Source: Gnetum montanum | Taxonomy: Eukaryota > Streptophyta > Gnetopsida > Gnetales > Gnetaceae | Assembly (NCBI GenBank): GCA_015680685.1 | Contig: MNCI01010141.1 | Span: 449,791-513,790, forward strand | Length of the DNA: 64,000 nt | Direction of reading: 5' to 3' | Shown: positions 9,767 through 21,019 of the stretch, piece after piece | Layout: every line of letters begins with the position of its first letter | Numbering within the stretch: the first letter of the stretch is position 1 | The notes under the pieces: model-generated | What the model was told of the DNA's origin: nothing | Database searches by the model: none | What the model saw: only the letters and a program-made list of their open reading frames with translations | Translations under genes and position numbers: made by a program

Positions 9767-12619
9767 ATGGCACCAAAACCAAGGCATCCAAGGGGAGAAG
9801 GACCATCACAACCTAGGGACAAGCGACCACGAACGAGAAGGGGATGAGGTGTGCAGCACCCAAAGCACGTGGAGGTCTCCCATGCAAATGGCCCCCTCTG
9901 CAAAGGGCCTAATGTGGAATCTGTTCATCAGATTCATAAAGAGGAGATCCCTAATGAACAATCACAAGGGGATGAGACTCTAGCGATAACACCATGGCTT
10001 GAGCTCACCTTGACCCAGGCATGTCTTAACACTATCCAGCCAAGGGAAGTGCAACGAATGGTCCTACAAGAATTGAACTTTGGACCATTTCTTGAGAATG
10101 CACCAGAAGATGTGAAGCTCCAATTGCAAAACTCTGCTATGTGGCCAATCATCACATCTAGTGGTGAATGGTATTTAGGAGAGACTTATCTCTTCTAGAC
10201 AAATTGGCAGCTGAGGTCCAAAGTAAGAATCAAAGACATCTATGTCTCTTACTTTGTGGAAGTGATCGTGCAAGCTCTAGGGTTTCCTGAGACCAGAGCT
10301 AATGTGGTGGAGATCCCTAAGCAAGCAAACCCCAAGGTAAAAGGGGAGTGGATCAGGCAGTGCTATGGGATGGATTGTAAAGAGTTCGGCACTCTAACCA
10401 CTATAGAGAGGGTGCATTCAAAAATTGTGTCTTACCACCTAAACCCAATGGTAAGATCCAACAAAATCACTACCTTCTCCGCTCATGCCTGTGCTGCTCT
10501 AACTAGAAAACTCCCCATGAGCCTTCCATAATTATTTTTTTTTTTGGAGATTGAGAAAAGATTCATCGAAAGTGAATGTGGAAGGCAAGCTCTACCCTTT
10601 CCCTGCTTAATCAGAAAATTATGCAAACAAGTAGGAATAGCACAATACACCAACGATATACTTCGGCATGCCCTGATTGCCTCATGGCAGGAAATGACGA
10701 AAGACAGGACTCCGACCACCACACAAACTGAGGAGGAGCAACAACCACCTCCACCGCCTGCGCAAACAATGAGGTCAAGTTTGCAAACCATCGTAGAACA
10801 TATATGTGAAACCCAACAGTTACTCTTGAGCCAACAAGGGTAATCTAGAGGGACCAGTGGAGGAGAAGACCCTTTGTTCTATTGCCCTATAATGAGCCAT
10901 TTTGGGCAAATGGCTCGATCAATAAGTCTGCTAGAAAGAGCAGGGCCGATGTTCTCTATCGCCCGAACACAAGTACCCACAAGAACCGATCCTAGTGTCC
11001 AAGAAGTAACAGTATCCACCCAAAAGTTGTTTCCTAAAATTTCAAGAAATGTCGCTACTTTTTCGATATGCTTGGAGGATGGAGAGGGGGCGATAGTCTT
11101 GGTGATGCAACACCAAGGATAGGAGATTGTGGCCGAATTGGTTGCTAACACGATTGCTACGGCCCTCAATGCATCGGCTGTACCAGACGTACATGAACTC
11201 AAATATGTATAGGCATCTGCTGGGACTTCACGTAGTAGGATCGATGCAGCCCAACACGAAGAACTGTTGGATCAACTGGTGGGAACTGAGCAACTGGTTC
11301 CGAATGTCTTCAACCTTCCAAATAACATCACTGCAACCCAATCGAAGCTGCTCTCAGCAAGGGGTAAGAGCCTCATCTTGGAAGGGCAACTTGAAGTTGC
11401 TCAAGCCAATTGTCAACACTTGGCAGTAGAAGTTGCCCAATTAAGGGTCCAACTTGCCTATCTAGCTCTCCTCAACCGTGAACTCACCAAAGATGAAGCT
11501 TTTCAATGGCTTCAGGTCAAACTTTAGATAGTTGAGGATGAGCAAGAGTCGGCAATTCTTGATAATTCCTTGGTAGATGCTCATGCGTATCATCTAAATA
11601 AGGACTTGATAGAGGTTGGCTAGGAGAATGTCAGGTTGACTACAGAAGCCCATCATCTACGTAATATTGGTGCTAAAAATGAGCACATGAAAAGCTTTAT
11701 TCACCAACAATAAGAAGAGCTAGCCAAGGTGAATGCTAATGTGAGAAGGTTGGCTGCCAAAAATCAAAATCTGTCTATGGAGGAGGTTCGAACTTTGCCA
11801 CAAAAATTAGTCATCAAAATTGCCGCTTGGAAGAACAAAGCCCTTAAGTTTGAAAAAGTTAAGAATCATTACAAGGACCAAGTGGGATTGCAAAAGGAAG
11901 TGAATGATAAGCATATTCAAGTCGCGAAGGCTAAGATGAATCAAGCGCTCCAGCAGCTTCAAGAAGGAGGTAAGGTGTGGCAACCCATATTTGATGGGCT
12001 GAACGCCTACAATTAGGCTAAGATCTGCCTCAAGGAACTGCAGGTTGAAGAAATGACAGAGTACATGGAGTTGGCCAACCTTCGCTATGCAAACCTGGCT
12101 ATGCTAACAGCCGACAGACTATGGTCTGACCTAGAAAAGCAACTGGCTACCTCATATTCCTTATACGAGGGCGAGTTCCAAGTGCATAAAACGACAAAAA
12201 AAAAATTGGAGATAGCAAATGCAGAACTTGAGTTTCTCTGCACTCATTTTGAAGGACAACGTGTGGTCGCGGAGAACTTGGCCCATCGAATAAATGACTA
12301 CTAGCAATTGCAAACATCAATTTGAGTGTTTGACATCAAACAAAAATAGTTTGTAGCCTAGTTTGTGAATCTGAAAGAACTCTTCCCTGCACTTCCATGG
12401 CCTTGGGAGGTTCTAGTCCCGGCACACATTGGTGAAGCTACCTAGACAGTGAATGATCCCAAAAGCAAGGAAGAAAAAATGAGGGCTCTCTTGGAGGCTT
12501 TTCGGTTACCTCTAGAAGTTGCAGTTGCTGCAGGGCAGCCATCATTTGAGCCACCACCGCCACATGGGCCAAAGGATGGTGAAGGTCTATCAGAACAACC
12601 GCCACCAGGGACAATGTGA
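9767..12619 (+). pseudogene. Element A extra 3' ORF: basic N-terminus, globular domain, long coiled coil
   Basis: One frame runs from ATG 9767 (MAPKPRHPRGEG, then KRPRTRRG) for about 950 codons, broken only by roughly 15 stop codons; I saw no frameshift. Segments: basic, NLS-like N-terminus; a globular part at about 10060-10700 with LNFGPFLENAPEDVK, GEWYLGETYLF and LPFPCLIRKLCKQVGI; a Pro/Gln linker (EEEQQPPPPPAQT); a long heptad-rich coiled coil at about 11270-12300; and a Pro-rich tail. There is no signal peptide or membrane segment, so it does not look like a classical env. The globular part distantly recalls the putative plant transposon protein encoded downstream of pol in Athila-type elements, but I cannot confirm this. 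Homologues occur in B, C and D. Confidence 0.8.
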
Positions 12620-12851
12620 TCTTCTCCAGCAATTTTTTGCATCTTTCAGCATGGCAGAGAATCTAGGACCATCAGTGTGTTCAATTTTGTCTCTGAACGC
12701 CACCATTTTGTAATTTTTCCTTCTCTGTACACTTGGGCACTTGGTGCGTCAGTAAAATTGGTGTTGTGTCATGTGTGTCAAATCATATGTGGTGTAATAA
12801 AAGGTCCATACCTTCCAAATTGTAGAGGAACTCGAGGACAAGTTTTTACTT

Positions 12852-12864
12852 GGTCATGGGGGTA
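12852..12864 (+). other. Polypurine tract of element A
   Basis: GGTCATGGGGGTA directly precedes the 3' LTR. The same TCATGGGGGTA precedes the 3' LTR of D, and variants (CATGAGGATA, TATGTGGGTA) precede those of B and C. It is the expected plus-strand primer site. The 230 bp upstream (12620-12851) is a conserved 3' untranslated block containing GAGGACAAG. Confidence 0.8.
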
Positions 12865-13770
12865 TGATAAAGCACTAAACAGTCGATGCATCGACTATGC
12901 CATGTATACGAGACCTCGTATACGCAGCCGCATCGACGCGGCCCTGTTGACGCATCTATCCATGCATCTACATGGCCCCATTTACACAGAGCCTGTTCTA
13001 GCCTATAAATAAGTAGGCTTCCACTACACTTAGGTACCTTTTTGGCAGTTGTAGTGAAGCTCTTGTAGTTTGTTTCTGCGAGAGTTAGAATATTTTCCAA
13101 GTGCCCGTAGTAGATGTAAGAAAGGTGTCAGGCTCTTTATTCGAGCACTAATGTACTTGAGCCCATTGGCGTGAACGGCAATAAAGATGAACTTTTCAAG
13201 CATTCCTTGTAGCAATTGGACTTAGTCGTTTGATGCATTTAGTAGTTTAATATTTCTATGCTTTAATAATTCTTTAAGTTTCCGTTGTTATTATTTCAAT
13301 CGCTATCACCTTTTTATAGTTTATAGAAACCATAAGTACAACCATCTCAAACGTAAACCCAACACTTGGCAACCCAGCAACACTTAACGTCTAGTAACCC
13401 AGTAGTGGTTAGGGGATGCTCAGGATGTGCACGAAAGATGGGGTTGGATACTTATGCTAGGAAGAGTTAAAATATAGATTAGGATAATTATAGATTACGT
13501 AATATTCCATTCCTTACTTTCTATTTCAAGAATTAGACGCTAGAAGATAAAGTGAAAAAGCCATAAAAATCGTTTGCCTCAATCTCACTTAACCATCGCA
13601 ATTAGAACCTCACAAGTGAGGTTGGGAAGACAACAATCATTCTAACACAAGGTTTTGCTGGTTAGGGTCTGGTGTATGCAAAGTGCTTATAGTCTATGGA
13701 ATTCGACCGAGTCGCATGTGAACACCTGTCATTCGCATGGTTGGGCATAGGGGTACCTAGCCGCTCATCA
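12865..13770 (+). repeat. 3' LTR of element A (906 bp)
   Basis: Begins TGATAAAG, ends GCTCATCA and is followed by the CTCAT target duplicate. U3 holds palindromic, CpG-rich motifs (GATGCATCGAC, CGTATACG, CATCGACGCGG) upstream of a CTATAAATAAG TATA box near 13002. Confidence 0.96.
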
Positions 13771-13775
13771 CTCAT

Positions 13776-15654
13776 CTAAAGGCTCTTATTAAAAAGCTTG
13801 GTTTCAAAGCTTTCTATTTTACAAGAAAGAGTTTGAGGATGCACTAGCAAAATTAAGGTTGTAGGTATTGTTGACTATTGTATAAAAAACTTATATACCA
13901 AGCTCATAAAAGCTCATATGTTGAGCTGAACTAAAATGATGAAGCTAGACCTTATTCTACCAAAAGCTTAAAAAGCTCTTGAAATGTGATGGAGAGAATT
14001 AAATAGAGCTAAAAAGAGTTGTCACCCCTATAGTAAGTTGAGCGTAAAATTCCATAGGAAATTTAGGATTGTTACACTAAGATGAAATAGTGTATTGCTA
14101 TACTTTTTTCAACTCAATACCCAAAAAATAGTACTAGATGCCAAAATGCAACAAATATAGCTTCTTTTATTTCAACTTCTTTTTCCTAATAGATTTGCAA
14201 CAACTATAAAGGGATCTTGCTTTCAAATGACTTTTATGAGCTCAAATTTGTAATTCTAGTTTTAGAGTTTGTTTTAGTGCTTGAATTTCTTCTTCTTATC
14301 TTCATCCTTCTTCATCGCTCTTTATTTTGAAAAGCTTTATTTCTATATACTCTTTCTAGCTTTATTTTATGTATATCTTTAATTTGAAATGAAGAAACTA
14401 GATTTATCTTCATGTGTATTCTAAAAGATGATTCTTAGAACTTTAAACTTGATAGTGGTACTCAATTCAAGTTATAGAAAAAACCCTGTAAGTTTTCTTA
14501 TTAATAAAGTAGCTTTGCCTGAAAGAGCTTCACAGTGAAGTAGGTCAGCCATTATAATAACTAAATCACCTTAAAAGCTTTAAATTTGCTCTTATATTTC
14601 TGTCATAATTACTTATTCATTTGAGCTATTATTTATCCAATTTGAATTTTTCCGCTATATTCTAATTAACAATGGTTTTCCGCCATATTCTGATTAACTA
14701 AGTTCTTTATTAAGCCCTGATTGAACCACCGTCCCCCGCCTCAATGCCTTCCGCTACCGCACGAAACAACAAATTAAAGTCTCAAGTTTCCGACATGATC
14801 ATAGACACATAAACGAGATCTACTTTTGTAACTTTGGTGATGTAAAATACAGGTGGACTAATTTCTTAGCATATTCCAACATACAGAGGTAGCCATACCT
14901 TTTGCCAAATAGATCGAATGCTCTTAAAAGCCTTGCAAAAACAATATTTCATAAATTACTCACCTTGTTTCAGTGTTAAGTACTATGCTCTTATATATCA
15001 TACCCACATGCAGATAATGAGGGTCATTCAATCAACTGGATACTATCATTGTATGCGCCAGAGATTCGCGACCGAAAAATAAGTACGGTTCATATCGGAA
15101 TTGGGTTCACAAACTCAACACACCAAATTCGCAGCAGAAATGTGTATACAAAATTTTAAACTTCATCTAATAGAGTTTTGTATTTTTTTTTCTTTTTCAT
15201 TTCATCAAATATGTGCAAAACTCTCTCCGCGGGTGAATTAAAAAGGAATCAAAAAGAGGTTGCTGTATTACATGAAAAAAAAATTTTACTGTGGTGATAG
15301 TTCGGAAAGAAACACCATGCTTCATGGTAATGAAAATAATTCAATGTTATTTTTTAAAATATTATTTTGCAAAACAAAAATTTCATTAATTATCTAACAT
15401 TATTTTCTAGCATTCATAATATTTTTAATATTACATGTTAATAACTCCTATAAGTTTTTGGATGTAATAAAGCTTTAATTTCAATTTTTATAAAATAGAA
15501 TATCTTAAATTTTTAATACACATTTCTACCCGCAATCATGTGTTGAAGCAGCACATTCAAAAACACTTTCAAAACCATAATTCATCTTATATGATTAGTT
15601 TGATGTGTAGCTATCATTTGAATGCATTTAAAAAGAGTAACACAAGTAAAGATT
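13776..15654 (+). other. AT-rich intergenic DNA, no gene seen
   Basis: This stretch holds many stops in all frames and no motif I can assign. A short GC-richer patch near 14725-14770 is not part of any readable exon. Confidence 0.6.
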
Positions 15655-15840
15655 TTGAAAATAAAATACATATCCTTTTGAATTGTCCTTTTCTTTAATG
15701 TGCTTACACTTAAATATATTATCTAGAAAAAAACTTTGCTACCCTTGTTTAAGGTAAAGGTGTTCTCTTTGGATCATTTTATTAATAAAATCTTTAATAC
15801 TCATCATGATAATATCAAAAAATTTCAAAAAAAAAAATTC
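15655..15840 (+). mobile_element. LINE ORF2 3'-terminal remnant
   Basis: Read on the plus strand it gives HILLNCPF followed by a decayed frame and VLFGSF. This corresponds to the zinc-type C-terminal domain of plant LINE ORF2 (pattern EHIFL-N-PFFNA). It aligns at base level to the better copy at 21020-21395. Frames are broken throughout. Confidence 0.65.
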
Positions 15841-17014
15841 CTATCCTATAAACCTTTTGTATTCTCTTAAAACAGAATCAAGATATTCCATTTCCATTGT
15901 AGTCTCTTAAAATACAATTAAGCAATTCCATTTATATTTTCTTTTTCGATAAGTCCCTCGGACCTATACAATGGGAGATTAAAATATCCTTTCATAGATC
16001 ATTACTTATAGAAATTGCCATTTTGGCATTTTTAGAGGAGACAATTTAATAATGATACGAAGAAACCCTTACACAACCAATGGTTTGTAAAGCTGGAAAA
16101 GTAAAAGAGGGTGAAAGTGGGATATGCAACTGGAATTTTTTAGGAGATTAGAAGGTTACCTAACCAATGTAGAGCCAGCAGTGGTCAGAAGAATATTACC
16201 AAAATTTAGCAAAATAAATGTAGTTATAATAAGAGATACTGAAGTGTAGAGGTTAATCTGCAAACAATATCCTATTCTTCAGTGCGGATCAGTTTCTCTG
16301 CTTTCCACATTCCTATCTATGTCCCTCTTGATCTCCTCATCTTCATCCAACACAGCTAGATTATTTAAATATATCATACTTTTATGATCTCCATCAGTAG
16401 GATGGGCACATTTTAATGCTGGGAAGAGTAATAGGATGTTATCGCCAAAACTTGCAAGGACAGACTGTGAGCCGTGCTTTAACACCAAATAATTAATTTC
16501 CTTTTCCTTTTTCTTTTCCTTTGAAGACAGGGGCCTCTTACGGTAATCACGCACAACAGGAGCCAAATGTGAAATTTATGTGCCCTAAATCCATAAACGG
16601 CCAAAAGAATACAGTCACAGCTTTTCAAATGGATGGATCCGCCCAAATCCTCCTTTCCCATCCAAGAAAAACATAACTTATATCAATCCTGTGAGCAAAT
16701 GTCCCTGCATATTCGATCTCACAAACACAATTTTTTCCACAACTCTACAGGATCAACGAGAGATAGACAAACAAGTATTGAGGTAAATGACCTGCGTCTG
16801 CAAGTTATCCAGTCTAGCATATCATTTCCTAATCTGTACAGTACCCTATTAATCCATAACAATATGAAATTCTGAAGCACAAATAGAGATGTACCATCAT
16901 TTTGTTGATTTCAGAAGGCCACATACAAAAGTATCTGATCCATCTTCATTACAACCTGTGGGTTTGTTTCCCTGCGTCAGGTATTCCAGATATTGCCCAT
17001 GAATTACAGAGGCA
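15841..17014 (+). other. Intergenic DNA with no supported gene
   Basis: Mostly AT-rich. A 95-codon open frame on the minus strand (16566-16279) has no recognisable domain and no homologous partner in the window. I do not call it a gene. Confidence 0.5.
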
Positions 17015-17990
17015 ATGATGCAGAACTAGACAGCACTTCAAGGGCAAGGACTCGCTAGTGATGAACAATGACCTTTTAAAAGTTGAAACTAAGCCAGAGT
17101 ACCTCTTCAAGGCCATACATGATTGAATCCACTCCTTGGTATTGGCCGGCAGGAAGCAAGTAAATTGCAGTTTTCATGACCACTCTCCTCTGGCATCTTG
17201 AACAGCACACAACAATCTTTTATTAATGTCTGCGTGTCCCACCAAGCTTATTCTAGGTGTAAATAGGGAATACATAGTAACGGGTGAGAATCTTATGCAA
17301 CATGTTGCAAATTAGGAATAAAAAACGCAAAGGAAATGCTTGGGTACAGGTGAAAGGATCAGCGAATCTCAGGGAAGAATTTGGAATTGAGATAAAGTCA
17401 CAGAAGGATAATGATGTACACGGACAGCCTAGGGCCTACACCTTTGAAAAAGGAGTAAAGAATAATATAAATCTGAGAAGAAGTAAGAAGGTTGCACCTT
17501 GTGGGAACCACTTTGGGGGGTAAATGAGTGATTAATGTCAGTGTAAGGAAAAATAGAAATTTAAGAAGAAAAAAGGTTGCACCTTGTGGGATGAGTAAAT
17601 GAGTGATTAATGTCAGTGTAAGGAAAAATAGAAATTTAAGAAGAAAAAAGGTTGCACCTTGTGGGATGAACTTTGAGAGTAAATGTTAGAGGTATTAATA
17701 TTCATGTGTTAGACCAAGCGTGAGAATTCAAATTAGGAACAAAAAACACAAAAGTAAATGCTTGGATACAAGTGAAAGGATCAAGGAATCTCTAGGGATG
17801 AATTTGGAATGGAGATAAAGTTAGGAGAAGGATAATGATGTAGAGGGACATCTGGGCCTATACCTTTGAAAAAGGAGCAAGGAATAATAAAATTTGAGAA
17901 GAAAGAAGGTTGCATCTTGTGGGATGCACTTCGGGGGGTAAATGTTAGAGTTGGTTATTAGAGTTGAATATTATTAATTATCACTTTTTT
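17015..17990 (+). repeat. Dispersed duplicated block, copy 1, internally re-duplicated
   Basis: Aligns with 45270-45750: shared landmarks in order are GACAGCACTT, GACCTTTTAAAAGT, ATGATTGAATCCAC, TATTGGCCGGCAGGA, CACCTTTGAAAAAGGAG and GGTTGCA-CTTGTGGGA. Within this copy the second half (about 17285-17523) is repeated again at about 17720-17945. No coding sense was recognised. It may be a non-autonomous transposon or an old segmental copy. Confidence 0.7.
17521..17670 (+). repeat. Perfect 75 bp tandem duplication
   Basis: 17521-17595 and 17596-17670 are two head-to-tail copies of the same 75 bp, apart from the last base. Near identity implies a recent local duplication inside the older repeat block. 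Confidence 0.9.
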
Positions 17991-18369
17991 TGTAAAGACT
18001 TAAATCTTTGTTTATTTGCATTTTCATCAAATCATCTTCAATTGTTTTTTCCCATGTTTTCTTTGGTCTTCCTTTTTTATAGGTTCATTAAAAATCTTCT
18101 TTACCTATATCCAAACCATCTAAGCCACCACTGTAACTATAGAAATAGTAAAGTTCTTTGAATACTTGGGTTTTTACTATGAATGATTAAGGTTTTGTAT
18201 GTAATTAAAAACAAATGCAAAACATAAAATTATATACTTAGAATATTTGAAAATAATTCTTTTAGGTTATCATTTATCCTACAAAGTTAAATGTGTATGT
18301 TGTATGGTGGCAGTGCAAAAAAAATGGCATGTTATCAAAAGAAGGCAAACAATATTTTTATAAAATAAA

Positions 18370-18545
18370 TTAACAATGACATGTTAGCCTAGTGGTAAAG
18401 ACTTTTGATTTGAAAGCTCCAAGCCCTACATTCAATTCTAGTAGGCAATATTGTGTTACAAAGTTCTAATTTGTCTATATATTTTGTGGTGTACATATAT
18501 CACAATTATTTCAAAGTCCTAATACCCCATCAAAACCCTCTCTTT
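18370..18545 (+). mobile_element. tRNA-derived SINE, copy 1
   Basis: A perfect RNA polymerase III A box, TAGCCTAGTGG, lies at 18385-18395. A degenerate B box, CATTCAATTCT (8 of 11 to GGTTCRANNCC), lies at 18429-18439, as in a tRNA-type SINE head. A second copy with the same order of blocks lies at 44728-44895, which shows that this is a repeat and not a lone tRNA relic. Confidence 0.7.
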
Positions 18546-18761
18546 CATTACATAACTTAAAGGTTAAGGCACAAATGCTTGATGCTACATTACTTTTGGA
18601 ATGTGACCTTCATCACTTAAAAGATGAAGTGCTTTGTTAATCCATTATAGCTATGTTCAGAAAGTAATCCTAAGCACATACATAACTTAATTAAGTAAAT
18701 TGCTAAGAAAATTATGGTCAAATTATAGAAAGCAATAAAAAAAGTTACTTCAGACATATTA

Positions 18762-19014
18762 GGGCATGTCTGGTTGGTGGAACCTTGGAATATTGAATCC
18801 TATAGATGTTAAATTTGAAAATTCATGAATCTTACTAGATTATACATATGTGAGCAAAATTTGAAAAGAACCCAAAAATGAATGAATTTGGTATTTCAAG
18901 TAGGTCCAATAGGAATCCCACAATTTATGCTTACAAAAGGATGCAAAAAAATTAGATATAATAATTAAAAACTCTCCATTCAACATGTGAGTACTTGATT
19001 AACCAAGTAGGCCC
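18762..19014 (-). mobile_element. PIF/Harbinger-type (Tourist-like) MITE, copy 1
   Basis: 253 bp bounded by imperfect inverted repeats (GGGCATGTCTGGTTGGT and TTAACCAAGTAGGCCC) and a TTA target duplication at 18759-18761 and 19015-19017. The reverse complement of the MITE at 46473-46736 aligns along its whole length. The 3 bp TTA/TAA target is typical of PIF/Harbinger. No coding capacity. Confidence 0.8.
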
Positions 19015-19468
19015 TTAGAGGTAACTAACTAGATTTAAAAGTTTAAGTAAAATAAAATATTTAAACTTATTCTTGAAGACGAAAAAGCATAAGGATGATA
19101 TTTCCAAGAGATCAAGAAGATATGGAATTTCTCATTAGAGGTAGTGGAAAGTAATCCTAACCACATACACAAGCTAGTTAAATAAAGTGCTAGAACACTT
19201 ATGGTAAAATACATAACGCAAAAGCCAAAAAGAAAAAGAAAGAGAAGAAAAAATTTAGAGCACATTCTAAGTAATCAAAAAAATTCAAAAGTTTCTTATC
19301 TTACAACTAAAATCCCAATCATACTTTGCATCTTAATTAGGAAGCTTCTTTTAAGTTCATATTAACTTAGGATAGAAAGTGGGAGATAGATTAACCTCCC
19401 TAAAGAAGAGCACAAACATGCAAGTTATGTGGGCCAAGATCTATTAAGGATAAGTGGCATGTTTATCT

Positions 19469-20755
19469 TATTTATCCTTTGAGTGGACATCTATAATAAA
19501 AATACAATATTATAATGAAAAATTATAACTTTTTTTCTTGCATCTAGTAGTACTTAATTACTTCCTTGAATCTATAATTATTTTTCATAAGATCAATGCC
19601 CTATCAATCTAATGGATCTTTTCAAGTCTATAAAGATTAATACAATATAAGCTTTCAGTTTCATTAGTTTTCTATAACTCCACCAATTTTGTTATGTGTC
19701 ACATAGCTCTTTGATAATTTGATTTCACTACTTTTAACCATTGAGAGTAGATAACCATTTAAGAATGAGCTAAGTTGGTGTTATGCTACATTTATTCTTT
19801 GAGTGAACATCTATAATAAAAATATAATATTATAATGAAAAATTATAACTATTTTTCTTGCATCTAATAGTACTTAGTTACTTCCTTGAATCTATAATTA
19901 TTTTTCATAAGATTAATGCCCTATCAATCTAATGGATCTTTTCAAGTCTATAAAGATTAATAAAATCTAAGCTTTTAGTTTCATTAGTTTTCTATAACTC
20001 TAGCAATTTTGTTGTGTCACGCAGCTCCTTGATAATATGATTTCACTACTTGTAACCATTGAGAGTAGATAACCATTTAAGAATGAGCTAAGGTGGTGTT
20101 ACGCTACATCTATCCTTTGAGTGAACATCTATAATAAAAATATAATATTATAATTAAAAATTATAGCTATTTTTCTTGCATCTAGTAGTACTTAGTTACT
20201 TCCTTGAATCTATAATTATTTTTCATAAGATCAATGCCCTATCAATCTAATGGATCTTTTCAAGTCTATAAAGATTAATAAAATCTAAGCTTTCAATTTC
20301 ATTTGTTTTCTATAACTCCAACAATTTTGTTTTGTGTCACATAGCTCTTTGATAATATGATTTTACTACTTTTAACCATTGAGAGTAGATAACCATTTAA
20401 GAATGAGCTAAGGTGGTGTTATGCTACATTTATCCTTTAAGTGAAAGTCTATAATAAAAATATAATATTATAATGAAAAATTATAACTATTTTTCTTGCA
20501 TCTAGTAGTACTTAGTTACTTCCTTGAATCTATAATTATTTTTCATAAGATCAATGCCCTATCAATCTAATGGATCTTTTCAAGTCTATAAAGATCAATA
20601 AAATCTAAGTTTTCAGTTTCATTAGTTTTCTATAACTCTAGCAATTTTGCTATGTGTCACATAGCTCTTTGATAATATGATTTTACTACTTTTAACCATT
20701 GAGAGTAGATAACCATTTAAGAATGAGCTAAGGTGGTGTTATGCTACATTTAATA
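19469..20755 (+). repeat. Tandem array, four units of about 319 bp
   Basis: The landmark CTATAATAAA recurs at 19491, 19811, 20129 and 20449, giving periods of 320, 318 and 320 bp. Each unit runs from TATCCTTTGAGTG to GTTATGCTACATTT. Units are very similar, differing by scattered single bases. No open frame is conserved between units. It is satellite-like but very short. Confidence 0.9.
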
Positions 20756-21019
20756 CTAGCTAATAAAATGGTGAAATTCAATACCTAAGTAAAAAATAGA
20801 TTTTTAAATGTTTAACTATAACCAATAAATGAAACTCAATACTAATAAATTTACAAAATTAAGATGCAATTAAAAATAGTTTTCTTTATTTTTTGTTGTT
20901 TTTAAATTTTTAAATTTCCTTATATAATACATTAAATCTATTTATTTTACCTTTTGGTGAAATACTTTTATAGAATCACCTTACTCTCAAAAATATATAC
21001 TCGTGTGGGATATCACTAT

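Larger units (their letters stand above)
532..13770 (+). mobile_element. Element A: full-length Ty3-type LTR retrotransposon with an extra 3' ORF
   Basis: Two LTRs beginning TGATAAAG and ending CTCATCA bound a 13,239 bp element. It is flanked by a perfect 5 bp target duplication, CTCAT at 527-531 and 13771-13775. Order inside: LTR, PBS, gag, protease, reverse transcriptase, RNase H, integrase, spacer, extra ORF, polypurine tract, LTR. Integrase after RNase H places it in Ty3/gypsy. The tRNA-Asp-type PBS and the additional ORF downstream of pol resemble the Athila group (family knowledge). All reading frames carry stops and some frameshifts, so it is not expected to be mobile. Its LTRs differ by substitutions and a gap of about 24 bp, so it is not recent. 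Confidence 0.96.

Noticed and set aside
16279-16566. 95-codon minus-strand open frame, Lys/Glu-rich in the middle
   Set aside because: No domain, no splice or neighbour context and no partner copy. Length is within chance for this composition.
19035-19265. 76-codon hydrophobic minus-strand frame
   Set aside because: T-rich composition on the reverse strand gives Leu/Phe runs. Nothing conserved supports a gene.
20300-20755. The 319 bp array as a CRISPR-like or LTR structure
   Set aside because: Units are head-to-tail without spacers, there is no TG..CA border or target duplicate, and the setting is a plant nuclear genome.
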